A stretch of 64,000 nt of DNA from Actinomadura latina NBRC 106108. GTDB taxonomy: Bacteria; Actinomycetota; Actinomycetes; Streptosporangiales; Streptosporangiaceae. Positions 7,933-18,052 of the stretch are shown here, piece after piece (position 1 is the stretch's first letter; every line of letters begins with the position of its first letter). Below the pieces are notes generated by a model. It searched no databases. It was not told where the DNA came from and saw nothing but the letters and a program-made list of their open reading frames with translations. A program made the translations under genes and the position numbers. The stretch covers positions 248,001 to 312,000 of the forward strand of contig NZ_BCQS01000005.1 in the NCBI RefSeq assembly GCF_001552195.1. The letters are read 5' to 3'.

Positions 7933-9043
7933 GAGCCCTCCTCTTTCCGCCGCCCGCGACGATGCGGGCCAGCTCCTCCAGCGCCGCCAGGCTGTGCCCG
8001 GACGTGAAGTCGTCGACGTGCGGCAGCGCCGCCGCCATCCCGGCGGTCAGCGGCTCGTAGCCGGGCCGCGCCCGGTGCGGGTTCGCCCACACGACGCGGT
8101 GCGCGAGCCGGTGCAGCCGCGCCATCTGCTCGCCGAGCAGCGACGCGTCGCCGCGCTCCCAGCCGTCGGAGGCGATCACGACGATCGCGCCGCGGGCCAG
8201 GCCGCGCTGCCCGAACCGGTCGAGGAACTCCTTCAGCTCCTCGCCGAGCCGGGTGCCGCCGCTCCAGTCCGGGATGGCGGCGGACGCCGCCGCCATCGCC
8301 GCGTCCGGGTCGCGGTGCCGCAACTCCCGGGTGAGGCGGGTGAGCCGCGTCCCGGCGCTGAACACCTCGACGTCGCGGCCGCCGGACCGGGCGGCGGCGT
8401 GCGCGAACCGCAGCAGCGCGTCGGCGTACGGGCTCATCGACCCGCTGACGTCCACGATCAGGACGACGCGGCGGGGACGGGTTCGGTGCGCGCGGTGCCG
8501 CAGCAGGGACATCTCGCCGCCGCGCCGCAGCGTCTCCCGGACCGTCCGCGCGGGGTCGAGCCGCCCCGCCGGGGAGGGCGCGAACCGGCGCGACCTGCGC
8601 TGCTCCGCGCCCGCGTCCAGGACGGCGATCAGCCGCGCGACCTCGGCGCGCTCGGCGGCGCTCAGCCGCGCCAGGTCGCGGTCGCGGAGTACCTCGACCG
8701 CGCTGGCGGTGGCCGCCTTCAGCTCCCCGGCCTCCTCGTTCCCGGCCTGCGCGCCCGGATCGGGCATCGTCATCCGGCGGACGACGACGGGCGGGGGGCG
8801 GCGCCCCGGCCGCGCGGTCGCGCCGGAGAAGTACGCGGCGAAGCACCGGTCGTAGCGGGCCAGGTCGTCGGGGTCGGCGCACAGCGTCAGCCGTCCGGCC
8901 CAGTACACGTCGTTCGGGTCGAGGACGTCGAGATGGTCGAGCGCCGCCAGCAGCGCCTGGAGGCGTTCGGGATCGGCCGCGCCGCCCGCCGCGCGCAGCG
9001 TCCTGGCGAACCCGACCATGGTCTCGACGACGTCCCGCTCCAC
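7925..9043 (-). CDS. CoxE-like von Willebrand factor A domain protein
   Basis: The 372-residue protein has a C-terminal VWA domain with a good MIDAS site: LIVDVSGSMS (DxSxS), GGTRLGEEL and ASDGWERG. The N-terminal half is the charged helical region of CoxE proteins. CoxE and the AAA+ protein CoxD act together to mature the active-site metal cluster of CO dehydrogenase in Oligotropha. I chose the GTG at 9043, two bases after the upstream gene's stop and preceded by a GGGGG ribosome binding site; the long open frame further upstream is antisense to the moxR frame. An ATG at 9019 is the alternative. Confidence 0.82.
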   Translation of the reverse strand: MERDVVETMVGFARTLRAAGGAADPERLQALLAALDHLDVLDPNDVYWAGRLTLCADPDDLARYDRCFAAYFSGATARPGRRPPPVVVRRMTMPDPGAQAGNEEAGELKAATASAVEVLRDRDLARLSAAERAEVARLIAVLDAGAEQRRSRRFAPSPAGRLDPARTVRETLRRGGEMSLLRHRAHRTRPRRVVLIVDVSGSMSPYADALLRFAHAAARSGGRDVEVFSAGTRLTRLTRELRHRDPDAAMAAASAAIPDWSGGTRLGEELKEFLDRFGQRGLARGAIVVIASDGWERGDASLLGEQMARLHRLAHRVVWANPHRARPGYEPLTAGMAAALPHVDDFTSGHSLAALEELARIVAGGGKRRAHA

Positions 9044-9045
9044 CG

Positions 9046-9930
9046 CTATCCCCCGTTGAGCAGGGCCTCTAGCCCGGCGCCGAGGACGCGCTGCTGGTCC
9101 TCGCGGTACTTGAGGACGGCGCCGAGCGTCACCGCGGCGGACGCCGGATCCAGCTCGCGGACGCCGAGGGCGACGAGCGCCTCCGTCCAGTCGAGGGTCT
9201 CGGCGACGCCGGGCGGCTTCAGCAGGTCGGTCTCGCGCATCCGCTGCGCGGCGCGGGCGACCTGCCCGGCGAGCCGCTCGGCCGCGCCGGGCAGCCGCCG
9301 CCTGATGATGGCGACCTCGCGGTCGAACGACGGGTGCTCCAGCCAGTGGTACAGGCAGCGCCGCTTGAGCGCGTCGTGGACCTCGCGGGTGCGGTTGGAC
9401 GTCACCACCACGACGGGCGGGCGCTCCGCCCGGATCGTGCCCAGCTCCGGGACGGTGATCGTGAAGTCGCTGAGGACCTCCAGCAGGAACGCCTCGAACT
9501 CGTCGTCGGCGCGGTCGATCTCGTCCACCAGCAGGACGCTCGGCGAGGTCTCCAGCGCCTGGAGCAGCGGCCGGGCCAGCAGGAACCGCCGGTCGTACAG
9601 CTCGCCCTCCAGCCGGGACACGTCGCTGACGCCCGCCGCCTCGGCGGCCCGCAGGTGCAGCAGCTGGCGCGGGAAGTCCCAGTCGTACAGGGCCTGGGAC
9701 GCGTCGAGGCCCTCGTAGCACTGCAGCCGGATCAGCGGCGCGCCGAGCCCGCGCGCGAGGGTCTTGGCCAGCTCGGTCTTGCCGACGCCGGCCTCGCCCT
9801 CCAGGAACAGCGGCCTGCCCATCCGCAGCGCGAGGAAGCACGCCGTCGCGAGCCCCTCGTCGCACAGGTAGGCGTGCCGGTCGAGCAGTCCCGCGAGGTC
9901 CGCGGGCGATGCGAGCTGGTCCGTGGTCAT
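9046..9930 (-). CDS. MoxR/CoxD-like AAA+ ATPase
   Basis: This 294-residue ATPase shows Walker A GEAGVGKTEL near residue 40, Walker B VLLVDEIDRADDEFE near residue 135 and a sensor region VVVTSNRTREVHDALKRR. MoxR-family ATPases are chaperones that work with a VWA partner, and this one is followed directly by a VWA (CoxE-like) gene, then xdhC and a mobA-like gene. The length matches CoxD. The ATG at 9930 has a GGGAG sequence upstream. It is the first gene of the minus-strand operon, and its promoter probably lies in 9931-10174, which it shares with the divergent SBP56 gene. Confidence 0.85.
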   Translation of the reverse strand: MTTDQLASPADLAGLLDRHAYLCDEGLATACFLALRMGRPLFLEGEAGVGKTELAKTLARGLGAPLIRLQCYEGLDASQALYDWDFPRQLLHLRAAEAAGVSDVSRLEGELYDRRFLLARPLLQALETSPSVLLVDEIDRADDEFEAFLLEVLSDFTITVPELGTIRAERPPVVVVTSNRTREVHDALKRRCLYHWLEHPSFDREVAIIRRRLPGAAERLAGQVARAAQRMRETDLLKPPGVAETLDWTEALVALGVRELDPASAAVTLGAVLKYREDQQRVLGAGLEALLNGG

Positions 9931-10174
9931 CGACGCCGTCTCCCCCACGGCTCCGAGGCTACTCGGCGGGAGACGCAACTCACATGCCCGGAACCCTTGC
10001 GTTTTCGCGGTCCCTTCCTCGTGCCCGCAATCACTGATAAACCGGTAGGGAAAGTTTGAGCAGGCAGGTCTTACCCGCACGGCCGTGGACATCCCGCGGC
10101 GCGGGCTGGACGCTGGCCAGGTGGACGGGCGCGGCACCTCCGGCCCCGGTCACCCGCATCTGGAAAGGACGACC

Positions 10175-11575
10175 ATGGCTCTGTGGAAGCCGGACCCGAC
10201 CTTCTACGCCTCTCCCCGCGACGCCGCGGCCGCGCCGGCCGAGAAGCTCGCGTACGTGGCGGCCTTCGACCGGGCAGCCGAGAAACCCGACGCGATCGCG
10301 GTGCTCGACGTGGATCCGGGCTCCGGCTCCTACGGCTCCGTGGTGGGCTGGACCGACCTGCCGTACCTCGGCGACGAGCTGCACCATTTCGGGTGGAACG
10401 CGTGCAGCAGCGCCCTGTGCCCCGGGTCGCCGCATCCGCACGTGGAGCGGCGCTACCTGATCGTGCCGGGGCTGCGGTCGTCACGGGTGTACGTGATCGA
10501 CACCAAGGACGACCCGCTGGCCCCGAAGATCATCAAGGTGCTGGAGCCGGACGAGCTGGCCAAGCGCGCCGGGTACTCGCGGCCCCACACCGTCCACTGC
10601 GGGCCCGAGGGCCTCTACCTGTCGGCGCTCGGCGGCGCCAACGGTGAGGACGGGCCGGGCGGGATCGCGCTGCTCGACCACGCCTCGTTCGACGTCCTCG
10701 GGCGCTGGGAGGTCGACAGGGGGCCGCAGTACTTCGCCTACGACATGTGGTGGCACATCGCGCACGACGTCCTCATCACGTCCGAGTGGGGGACGCCGTC
10801 CATGGTGGAGGACGGGGTCGTCGGCGAACTCCTGCTCGGACGCAAGTACGGGCACTCGTTGAACTTCTTCGACCTGCGCAAGCGCAAGCACGTCCAGACC
10901 GTGGACCTCGGAGACGAGCACCAGATGGTCCTGGAGCTGCGTCCGGCGCACGACCCGACCAAGCTGTACGGGTTCGCCGGCGTGGTCGTCAGCGTCGAGG
11001 ACCTGTCGGCGTCCGTCTGGGTGTGGCACCGCGACGGCGACGCGTGGGCGGCGAAGAAGGTCATCACCATCCCCGCCGAACCCGCGGACGCCTCGGCCCT
11101 GCCCCCGGTGATCCAGCCGTTCGGCGCGGTTCCGCCGCTCATCACCGACATCGACCTGTCCGTGGACGACCAGTGGCTGTACGTGTCGTGCTGGGGCACC
11201 GGCGAGCTGAAGCGCTACAACGTCAGCGACCCGTTCAACCCGGTCGAGGCCGGCTCCGTGCGCATCGGCGGCATCGCCGGCCGGACACCGCACCCCGCCG
11301 CCCCGGACCGCCCCCTCGCGGGCGGCCCCCAGATGGTCGAGATCAGCCGCGACGGGAGCCGCGTCTACGTCACCAACTCGCTCTACGGCTCCTGGGACGA
11401 CCAGTTCTTCCCCGACGGTGTCGGCGCGTGGATGGCCAAACTCGACTCCACCCCCGACCGCTTCTCCTTCGACGAACGCTTCTTCCCCAACGGCGACGAC
11501 TTCCGAGGCCGCCGCCCGCACCAGACCCGCCTCCAGGGCGGCGACGCCTCCTCCGACTCCTACTGCTATCCGTGA
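10175..11575 (+). CDS. mtoX: SBP56 family protein, methanethiol oxidase
   Basis: The 466-residue protein matches selenium-binding protein 56 across its length. It has the family motif FGWNACSSALC, followed by HPHVERRYLIVPGLRSSRVYVID, here near residues 69-100, and a Cys-Trp segment late in the beta-propeller. Bacterial members shown to act as methanethiol oxidases turn methanethiol and O2 into formaldehyde, H2S and H2O2, with copper as cofactor. The ATG at 10175 follows a GGAAAGGA ribosome binding site. The GTGA overlap with the next gene suggests that the small membrane protein assists it. No signal peptide is visible, so the enzyme looks cytosolic here, unlike periplasmic Gram-negative MtoX. 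Confidence 0.88.
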   Translation: MALWKPDPTFYASPRDAAAAPAEKLAYVAAFDRAAEKPDAIAVLDVDPGSGSYGSVVGWTDLPYLGDELHHFGWNACSSALCPGSPHPHVERRYLIVPGLRSSRVYVIDTKDDPLAPKIIKVLEPDELAKRAGYSRPHTVHCGPEGLYLSALGGANGEDGPGGIALLDHASFDVLGRWEVDRGPQYFAYDMWWHIAHDVLITSEWGTPSMVEDGVVGELLLGRKYGHSLNFFDLRKRKHVQTVDLGDEHQMVLELRPAHDPTKLYGFAGVVVSVEDLSASVWVWHRDGDAWAAKKVITIPAEPADASALPPVIQPFGAVPPLITDIDLSVDDQWLYVSCWGTGELKRYNVSDPFNPVEAGSVRIGGIAGRTPHPAAPDRPLAGGPQMVEISRDGSRVYVTNSLYGSWDDQFFPDGVGAWMAKLDSTPDRFSFDERFFPNGDDFRGRRPHQTRLQGGDASSDSYCYP

Positions 11576-12210
11576 ACGACGGTTCGCTCGCGGCGCTCGT
11601 GGCGCTCGGCGCGTTCCACGGCCTCAACCCCGCGATGGGCTGGCTGTTCGCGGTGGCCCGCGGCCTCCAGGAGCGCAGCAGGAAGCTCGTCCTGCAGTCG
11701 CTCCCGGCGATCGCCGCGGGCCACGCCGCGTCCGTCGGCGCCGTCGCGATCCTCATCGCGCTCACCCGCTCCGCCGTCGCGACCCAGGCGGTCGCGATCG
11801 GCGGCGGCGCGGTGCTCGTCGGCTTCGGCTTCTGGCGGCTGCTGTCGCAGCGGCACTTCCGCTGGGTCGGCATGCGTATCTCGCTGTGGCAGCTCGCCGG
11901 CTGGTCGTTCCTGATGTCGTCGATGCACGGGGCGGGCCTCATGCTGCTGCCCGTCCTCACGTCCTCGGGGACGGCCCCGGCGCACCACGACCACGGGCTG
12001 GCGGCGTCGTCCGGCAGCGCCCTGTCCACCGGAATCTTCGTCACCGCGGTGCACACCCTGTCGATGTTCGCCGTCGCGGGCGTCATCGCGGTGCTCGTCT
12101 ACGAGATCGTCGGCCTGGCGATCCTGCGCCGCGCCTGGTTCAACCTCGACCGCGTCTGGGCCGTCGCCCTCATCGGCGCCGGCACCGTCACCCTGTTCAC
12201 CGCTCTCTAG
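11572..12210 (+). CDS. polytopic membrane protein coupled to the SBP56 gene
   Basis: This 212-residue protein has about six hydrophobic segments. It begins with HGLNPAMGWLFAVARGLQ, has a second Gly-rich HG motif (MSSMHGAGLMLL) and carries a His-rich loop (APAHHDHG) near residue 140. These His pairs in or near membrane helices recall nickel/cobalt and UreH-like metal transporters, but I cannot assign the family firmly. Its GTG start overlaps the mtoX stop, so a role in copper or thiol handling for that enzyme is plausible. The last coding bases and the stop are duplicated downstream as a tandem repeat. Confidence 0.75.
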   Translation: MNDGSLAALVALGAFHGLNPAMGWLFAVARGLQERSRKLVLQSLPAIAAGHAASVGAVAILIALTRSAVATQAVAIGGGAVLVGFGFWRLLSQRHFRWVGMRISLWQLAGWSFLMSSMHGAGLMLLPVLTSSGTAPAHHDHGLAASSGSALSTGIFVTAVHTLSMFAVAGVIAVLVYEIVGLAILRRAWFNLDRVWAVALIGAGTVTLFTAL

Positions 12211-12242
12211 ATTCACCGCTCCCCAGGTTCACCGCTCCCCAG
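12195..12242. repeat. three 16-bp tandem units spanning a stop codon
   Basis: The units are GTTCACCGCTCTCTAG (the last codons plus TAG stop of the membrane protein), ATTCACCGCTCCCCAG and GTTCACCGCTCCCCAG. The end of the gene has been copied downstream, with the stop changed to CAG in copies two and three. The repeat fills the gap up to the convergent PH-domain gene. Confidence 0.9.
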
Positions 12243-12246
12243 CGGG

Positions 12247-12693
12247 TCAGACGGGGTCGGGGGCTTCGCCTCGTGCCTTCAGGAGGGCCTGGAGCTCGGC
12301 CAGCTGGCGGGCGGCGAGGGTCTTCTCGGCGCCGTTGATCCCCATGGCCCCGATCGACGTGCCGTCCGACAGGTCGAGGGTCGGCCACGGCTCACCGACC
12401 GTCATGGTGACGTCCAGGATCTGCGGCCATTCGAGGCGGCGGGTCTTGAACGCGTTGACGACGGTGACGCCGGACTCGTCGGCGGTGACGCGGCAGCGGG
12501 CCAGCATGTGCAGGATCCACGCGAGGAACGCGCCGAAGGCGACCATCAGGGCGCGGTCGGCCAGGGTGTACTGCTCCGGCACCACCACGGCGAGCACGAC
12601 CAGCCCGAGCAGGAGCACGCCCGCCGTGGTGTAGGCCACGATCCGTGTGGTGCGGGGACGCCACACGGTCGGCAGGGCCGGTGCCTCAGTCAA
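12247..12693 (-). CDS. PH domain membrane protein
   Basis: The 148-residue protein has two transmembrane helices (about residues 18-60) followed by a bacterial PH-like domain beginning near RCRVTADESGVTVVNAFKTRR, with the LEWPQI strand. Proteins of this kind are anchored in the cytoplasmic membrane with the PH domain facing the cytosol; their function is largely unknown. The ATG overlaps the end of hisG by 8 bp, an arrangement I recognise from other actinomycetes, and it is probably the last gene of the rib-his transcript. Confidence 0.78.
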   Translation of the reverse strand: MTEAPALPTVWRPRTTRIVAYTTAGVLLLGLVVLAVVVPEQYTLADRALMVAFGAFLAWILHMLARCRVTADESGVTVVNAFKTRRLEWPQILDVTMTVGEPWPTLDLSDGTSIGAMGINGAEKTLAARQLAELQALLKARGEAPDPV

Positions 12694-13561
12694 CGATCTT
12701 CGTGATGGGGATCTCGAGGATGTCGTGCGCGCCGGCCGCCTTCAGCGCCGGGATCAGCGTGTTGACGCCGCGCTTGGCGACGACGGACTCGACGGCGTTC
12801 GACTCCCCGCCGGCGAGCGAGGTCACCGTCGGGGACGCCATCGCGGGCATGATGTCGAGGACCTTCTGCAGGTCGCTCTGCGCGACGTTCAGCTTCAGCA
12901 GCACCTTGCCGCGCGCGCGGATCACGCCCTGCAGCAGGAGGGAGATGTCCTCCATCGCTGCGCGCTTCTCCGCGTCCTCGTAGGCGTCGCGGTTGGCGAC
13001 GAGCTCGGTGTAGCTGGTGAGGAGCGTGTCGAGGATGCGCAGGCCGTTCTTGCGCAGCGACGAGCCGGTCTCGGTGAGGTCGACGATCGCGTCCACGATG
13101 TCGGGCACCTTCGCCTCGGTCGCGCCGTAGGACGGGACGACCGTGGCCTTCACGCCGTGCTGGTCGAGGAACCGCTTGGTCATCGCCGGGAACTCGGTGG
13201 AGATCCGGACGCCCTCCGGCAGGTCGGCCACCGACTGCCACGGCGCGCCGTCCGGCACCGCCATGATCACGCGGACCGGGTTGGCGGTGGCCTTGGAGTA
13301 CTTCAGCTCGCCGAGGCTGACGACGTCGGCGGCGGTCTCGGTGATCCAGTCCCGGCCGGTGATGCCGAGGTCGAACAGCCCCTGCTCCAGGTACGTCGGG
13401 ATCTCCTGCGGGCGCAGGACCCGGACCCGGTCGATGCGGGGGTCGTCGATGGAGGCGCGGTAGTCGCGGTCCGACGAGCGCTGGACGGTGAGGTCGGCGG
13501 CGTCGAACAGCTGCATGGTCGCCTTCTCCAGCGACCCCTTGGGCAGGACGAGTGACAGCAC
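12686..13561 (-). CDS. hisG: ATP phosphoribosyltransferase, long form
   Basis: HisG catalyses the first step of histidine synthesis, joining ATP and PRPP. The 291-residue length and the C-terminal regulatory domain place it in the long, hexameric, histidine-inhibited form that needs no HisZ. The sequence begins LSLVLPKGSLE and includes the DLGITGRDW motif and a central GVRISTEFPAMTKRFL stretch. I chose the GTG at 13561, which has an AAAGG ribosome binding site, because the upstream frame is not homologous. It follows ribH with a 95-bp gap. The hisE gene usually found just upstream is absent from this spot. Confidence 0.92.
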   Translation of the reverse strand: MLSLVLPKGSLEKATMQLFDAADLTVQRSSDRDYRASIDDPRIDRVRVLRPQEIPTYLEQGLFDLGITGRDWITETAADVVSLGELKYSKATANPVRVIMAVPDGAPWQSVADLPEGVRISTEFPAMTKRFLDQHGVKATVVPSYGATEAKVPDIVDAIVDLTETGSSLRKNGLRILDTLLTSYTELVANRDAYEDAEKRAAMEDISLLLQGVIRARGKVLLKLNVAQSDLQKVLDIMPAMASPTVTSLAGGESNAVESVVAKRGVNTLIPALKAAGAHDILEIPITKIVD

Positions 13562-13633
13562 GGAATTGCCTTTCGATGAGGATGCGTACGGGATGCCCGG
13601 GCGGTCAGGAGCCCAGAGGATGCGCGAGTCCTT

Positions 13634-13650
13634 CAGGGGCGGAACCCCTG
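13634..13650 (-). other. small stem-loop between ribH and hisG
   Basis: CAGGGG and CCCCTG pair around a five-base loop in the 95-bp gap between ribH and hisG. There is no T-run after it, so it is not a clear terminator. It could mark the boundary between the two transcripts or act as an attenuator. Confidence 0.4.
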
Positions 13651-13656
13651 TACCCG

Positions 13657-16038
<2,382 letters not shown>

Positions 16039-16042
<4 letters not shown>

Positions 16043-16632
16043 GCCCGGTCGCCCATCATGCGCTCGACGTACTTGGCGACGACGTCCACCTCGAGGTTCA
16101 CGGGGTCGCCGGGCTTCTTGTGGCCGAGCGTGGTGAGGGCGAGCGTCGTCGGGATAAGGGCGACGCTGAACCGGTCGGCGCCGGCCTCCACGACTGTGAG
16201 GCTGATGCCGTCGACGGTGATCGAGCCCTTGTTCACCAGGTAGCGGCTCAGGTCGGAGGGCAGGGACACGGTCACCACGTCCCACCGCTCCCCCGGCTCG
16301 CGGGAGATGATCGCGCCGACGCCGTCCACGTGGCCCTGGACGAGGTGCCCGCCGAGCCGGTCGGACAGCCGGACCGGACGTTCCAGGTTGACCTTCGAGC
16401 CGGGTTCCAGCGCGCCCAGGCTGGACTTGCCGAGGGTCTCCTTGATGGCGTCGGCGGTGAAGACCCCGTCCTTGACGTCCACCACGGTGAGACAGACGCC
16501 GTTGACCGCGATCGACGCGCCGTGGACGGCGTCCTCGGTGACGAGCGGCCCGCGGATCGCGAGCGTGACCGAGTCCCCCTGGGGGTCGATCGCCACGATC
16601 TCGCCGAGCTCCTCGACGATGCCGGTGAACAT
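16039..16632 (-). CDS. ribE: riboflavin synthase alpha subunit
   Basis: This 197-residue enzyme dismutates two molecules of 6,7-dimethyl-8-ribityllumazine into riboflavin. It begins [10 protein letters not shown] and has two lumazine-binding repeats; [10 protein letters not shown] in the first and [10 protein letters not shown] in the second are the matching strand motifs. The ATG at 16632 follows GGGAGAG; the 30 upstream codons of open frame are riboswitch leader. It is the first gene of the operon and is controlled by the FMN riboswitch about 75 bases upstream. Confidence 0.94.
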
Positions 16633-16681
16633 CTCTCCCGGGCCTCCTAGATCAGGGCTCCGGGGACGTTCATACTCGGGC

Positions 16682-16705
16682 GCACGCCCCTGGCCAGGGG
16701 CGTGC
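16682..16705 (-). promoter_or_regulatory. palindrome in the FMN riboswitch expression platform
   Basis: A perfect 24-bp palindrome (arms GCACGCCCCTGG and CCAGGGGCGTGC) abuts the 3' end of the riboswitch aptamer. It would fold as a 10-bp hairpin with a GGCC loop. No T-run follows, and the ribE ribosome binding site is about 45 bases downstream, so control may act on translation or through Rho rather than by classic intrinsic termination. Confidence 0.7.
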
Positions 16706-16834
16706 CGCGCGCTGCCTCCCATCCGGACTTTAACCGTCGGTCCCGGAATCCCACCGGGTCAACCGGCCGATGGCTTCGGCCGGGTCGCGGACTGTCACCG
16801 CCGGTTCGGAATTTCACCGACCCCGGAGCACGCG
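16706..16834 (-). promoter_or_regulatory. FMN riboswitch (RFN element)
   Basis: Read on the minus strand, the segment shows the conserved RFN blocks: GGGGTCGGTGAAATTCCGAA, CCGGCGGTGACAGTCCGCGA, CCGGTGGGATTCCGGGACCG and ACGGTTAAAGTCCGGATGGG, closing with GAGGCAGC. This is the aptamer that binds FMN and turns off riboflavin synthesis and uptake genes. It leads directly into ribE-ribM-ribBA-ribH. Confidence 0.95.
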
Positions 16835-16908
16835 TTCATGCTTTGCCAACCAGTGTGCCATGCATTCCATTCCGGGCCCCATGTGACCATCGCCACTACC
16901 CACCGCGG

Positions 16909-16922
16909 GTTGAACGTTCAAC
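16909..16922. promoter_or_regulatory. 14-bp perfect palindrome upstream of doxX-like gene
   Basis: GTTGAACGTTCAAC is self-complementary and lies 68 bp before the DoxX start, overlapping a TTGAAC -35-like hexamer. This is the form of operator used by MarR/HxlR/TetR-type repressors. The matching regulator is not next to it. Confidence 0.5.
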
Positions 16923-16989
16923 GATCTTGAAAGGGGGTAGATCTTGGGGCATCTGTGACGCATGACGACATTCCCCCCAGGAGGCAGTC

Positions 16990-17400
16990 ATGGACGTCGT
17001 CGCCCTCATCGCCCGCATCGCCTTCACGGCGATCTTCATCGGCGCCGGTATCGGCCACCTCACCGCGACCGAGGCCATGGCCGGCTACGCGGCCGCGAAG
17101 AAGCTGCCCATGGCCAAGCTCGCCGTGCAGGTCTCGGGCGCCTACATCCTGCTCGCGTCGGCCCTGCTCATCCTCGGCATCTGGCCGGACCTCGCCGCCA
17201 TCGCCCTCGTCCCGTTCCTGCTCGTCACCGCGTTCGTGTTCCACGACTTCTGGACGCAGGAGTCCCCGGAGGCGCGCCAAATGGAGCAGCAGCAGTTCCT
17301 CAAGGACATCGCCCTCGCAGGCGGTGCCCTGGCCCTGTTCGTCCTGTACGCCTCGGACGGCCACCCCGGCCTGAACCTGGTAGGCCCCCTCTTCGCCTGA
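16990..17400 (+). CDS. DoxX family membrane protein
   Basis: The 136-residue protein has four transmembrane helices and the DoxX landmarks: an early RIAFTAIFIGAGIGHL helix, a central LAVQVSGAYILLASALLILG helix and FVFHDFWTQ after the third. DoxX-like proteins are linked to thiol and redox stress or quinone metabolism in different bacteria, but no single reaction is agreed. The ATG follows AGGAGGCAGTC, a strong ribosome binding site. It stands alone, with a palindromic operator-like site in its promoter region. Confidence 0.85.
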   Translation: MDVVALIARIAFTAIFIGAGIGHLTATEAMAGYAAAKKLPMAKLAVQVSGAYILLASALLILGIWPDLAAIALVPFLLVTAFVFHDFWTQESPEARQMEQQQFLKDIALAGGALALFVLYASDGHPGLNLVGPLFA

Positions 17401-17452
17401 CCCCGTCGACGGCCGCGCCGCCGACCACCCGGCGGTGCGGTTCACCCGGACG

Positions 17453-17772
17453 TCAGTCCTCGAACTTGCGGAGCTTGGCGATGTAGGCGTCCACCTCACG
17501 GACCTCCGGTGAGCCTTCGCCGTACCGCGCGACCATCGCCGGCCGCAGCTCCTCGAACGCCGTCAGAGCGTCGCGGACCCGGCCGCCCCGCGCATGCAGG
17601 ACGCCCATCTGCTTCCGCATGTCCTCGGCCCGCCCGTCGCCGGGGTCCGCGACACGCGCCTGTCCAAGACGGTGTCGTAACCGGCCCAGACCTCCCCCAT
17701 GCCGCCCTGGCCCAGCGGCCTGTCCACCCGGTATCGGCCGGCGATCAATCGCCCCCATGCGGCATCGGTCAT
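17453..17772 (-). pseudogene. Ser/Thr protein kinase remnant with the catalytic core deleted
   Basis: The start encodes TDAAWGRLIAGRYRVDRPLG followed by QGGMGEVWAGYDTVLDRRV, the glycine-loop end of an actinobacterial protein kinase. Near 17650 the frame changes, and the sequence continues as a C-terminal TPR-like segment (MRKQMGVLHARGGRVRDAL, then FEELRPAMVARYGEGSPEVR). About 250 residues that should hold the lysine, HRD and DFG motifs are missing, and the two ends are out of frame. The likely cause is one large internal deletion. No functional kinase can be made. Confidence 0.8.
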
Positions 17773-17848
17773 AGCAGTCAAGCTTGACAGTTGCCGTCAA
17801 TTCATCACAAGGGGAATGCTGTCACCGGCGGCACCGGCGGGGCAGAAA

Positions 17849-18052
17849 TCAAACCTCCCTCTCAGGGGGATCTGCCCCATAATGTTCATGTTCGAGGAGT
17901 CTCATCACGTCGGACCGGTAAAAGCGCAGCCTTTCCGATGGCGTCCGCGTGTAGGGAAGGAGTCTCCTCCGGGCCCAGCCGAGCACCGTCGAGCGTGCCA
18001 CCCTGAAGATCCTGGCGACCTCTGCGGAACTCAGAAGTTCGGGATCGTCCAT
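17849..18052 (-). CDS. BldC-like small MerR-type DNA-binding protein
   Basis: The 67-residue protein is almost entirely one winged helix-turn-helix: LLSSAEVARIFRVARSTVLG, then WARRRLLPYTRTPSERLRFY and RSDVMRLL. This is the same plan as BldC and AlpA/excisionase-type proteins, which bind direct repeats. The ATG at 18052 is chosen because homology starts there; it overlaps the end of the preceding gene by 22 bp. It is the third gene of a regulatory cassette with a HATPase protein and may control nearby promoters. BldC itself is normally encoded elsewhere, so this is probably a paralogue. Confidence 0.75.
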   Translation of the reverse strand: MDDPELLSSAEVARIFRVARSTVLGWARRRLLPYTRTPSERLRFYRSDVMRLLEHEHYGADPPEREV

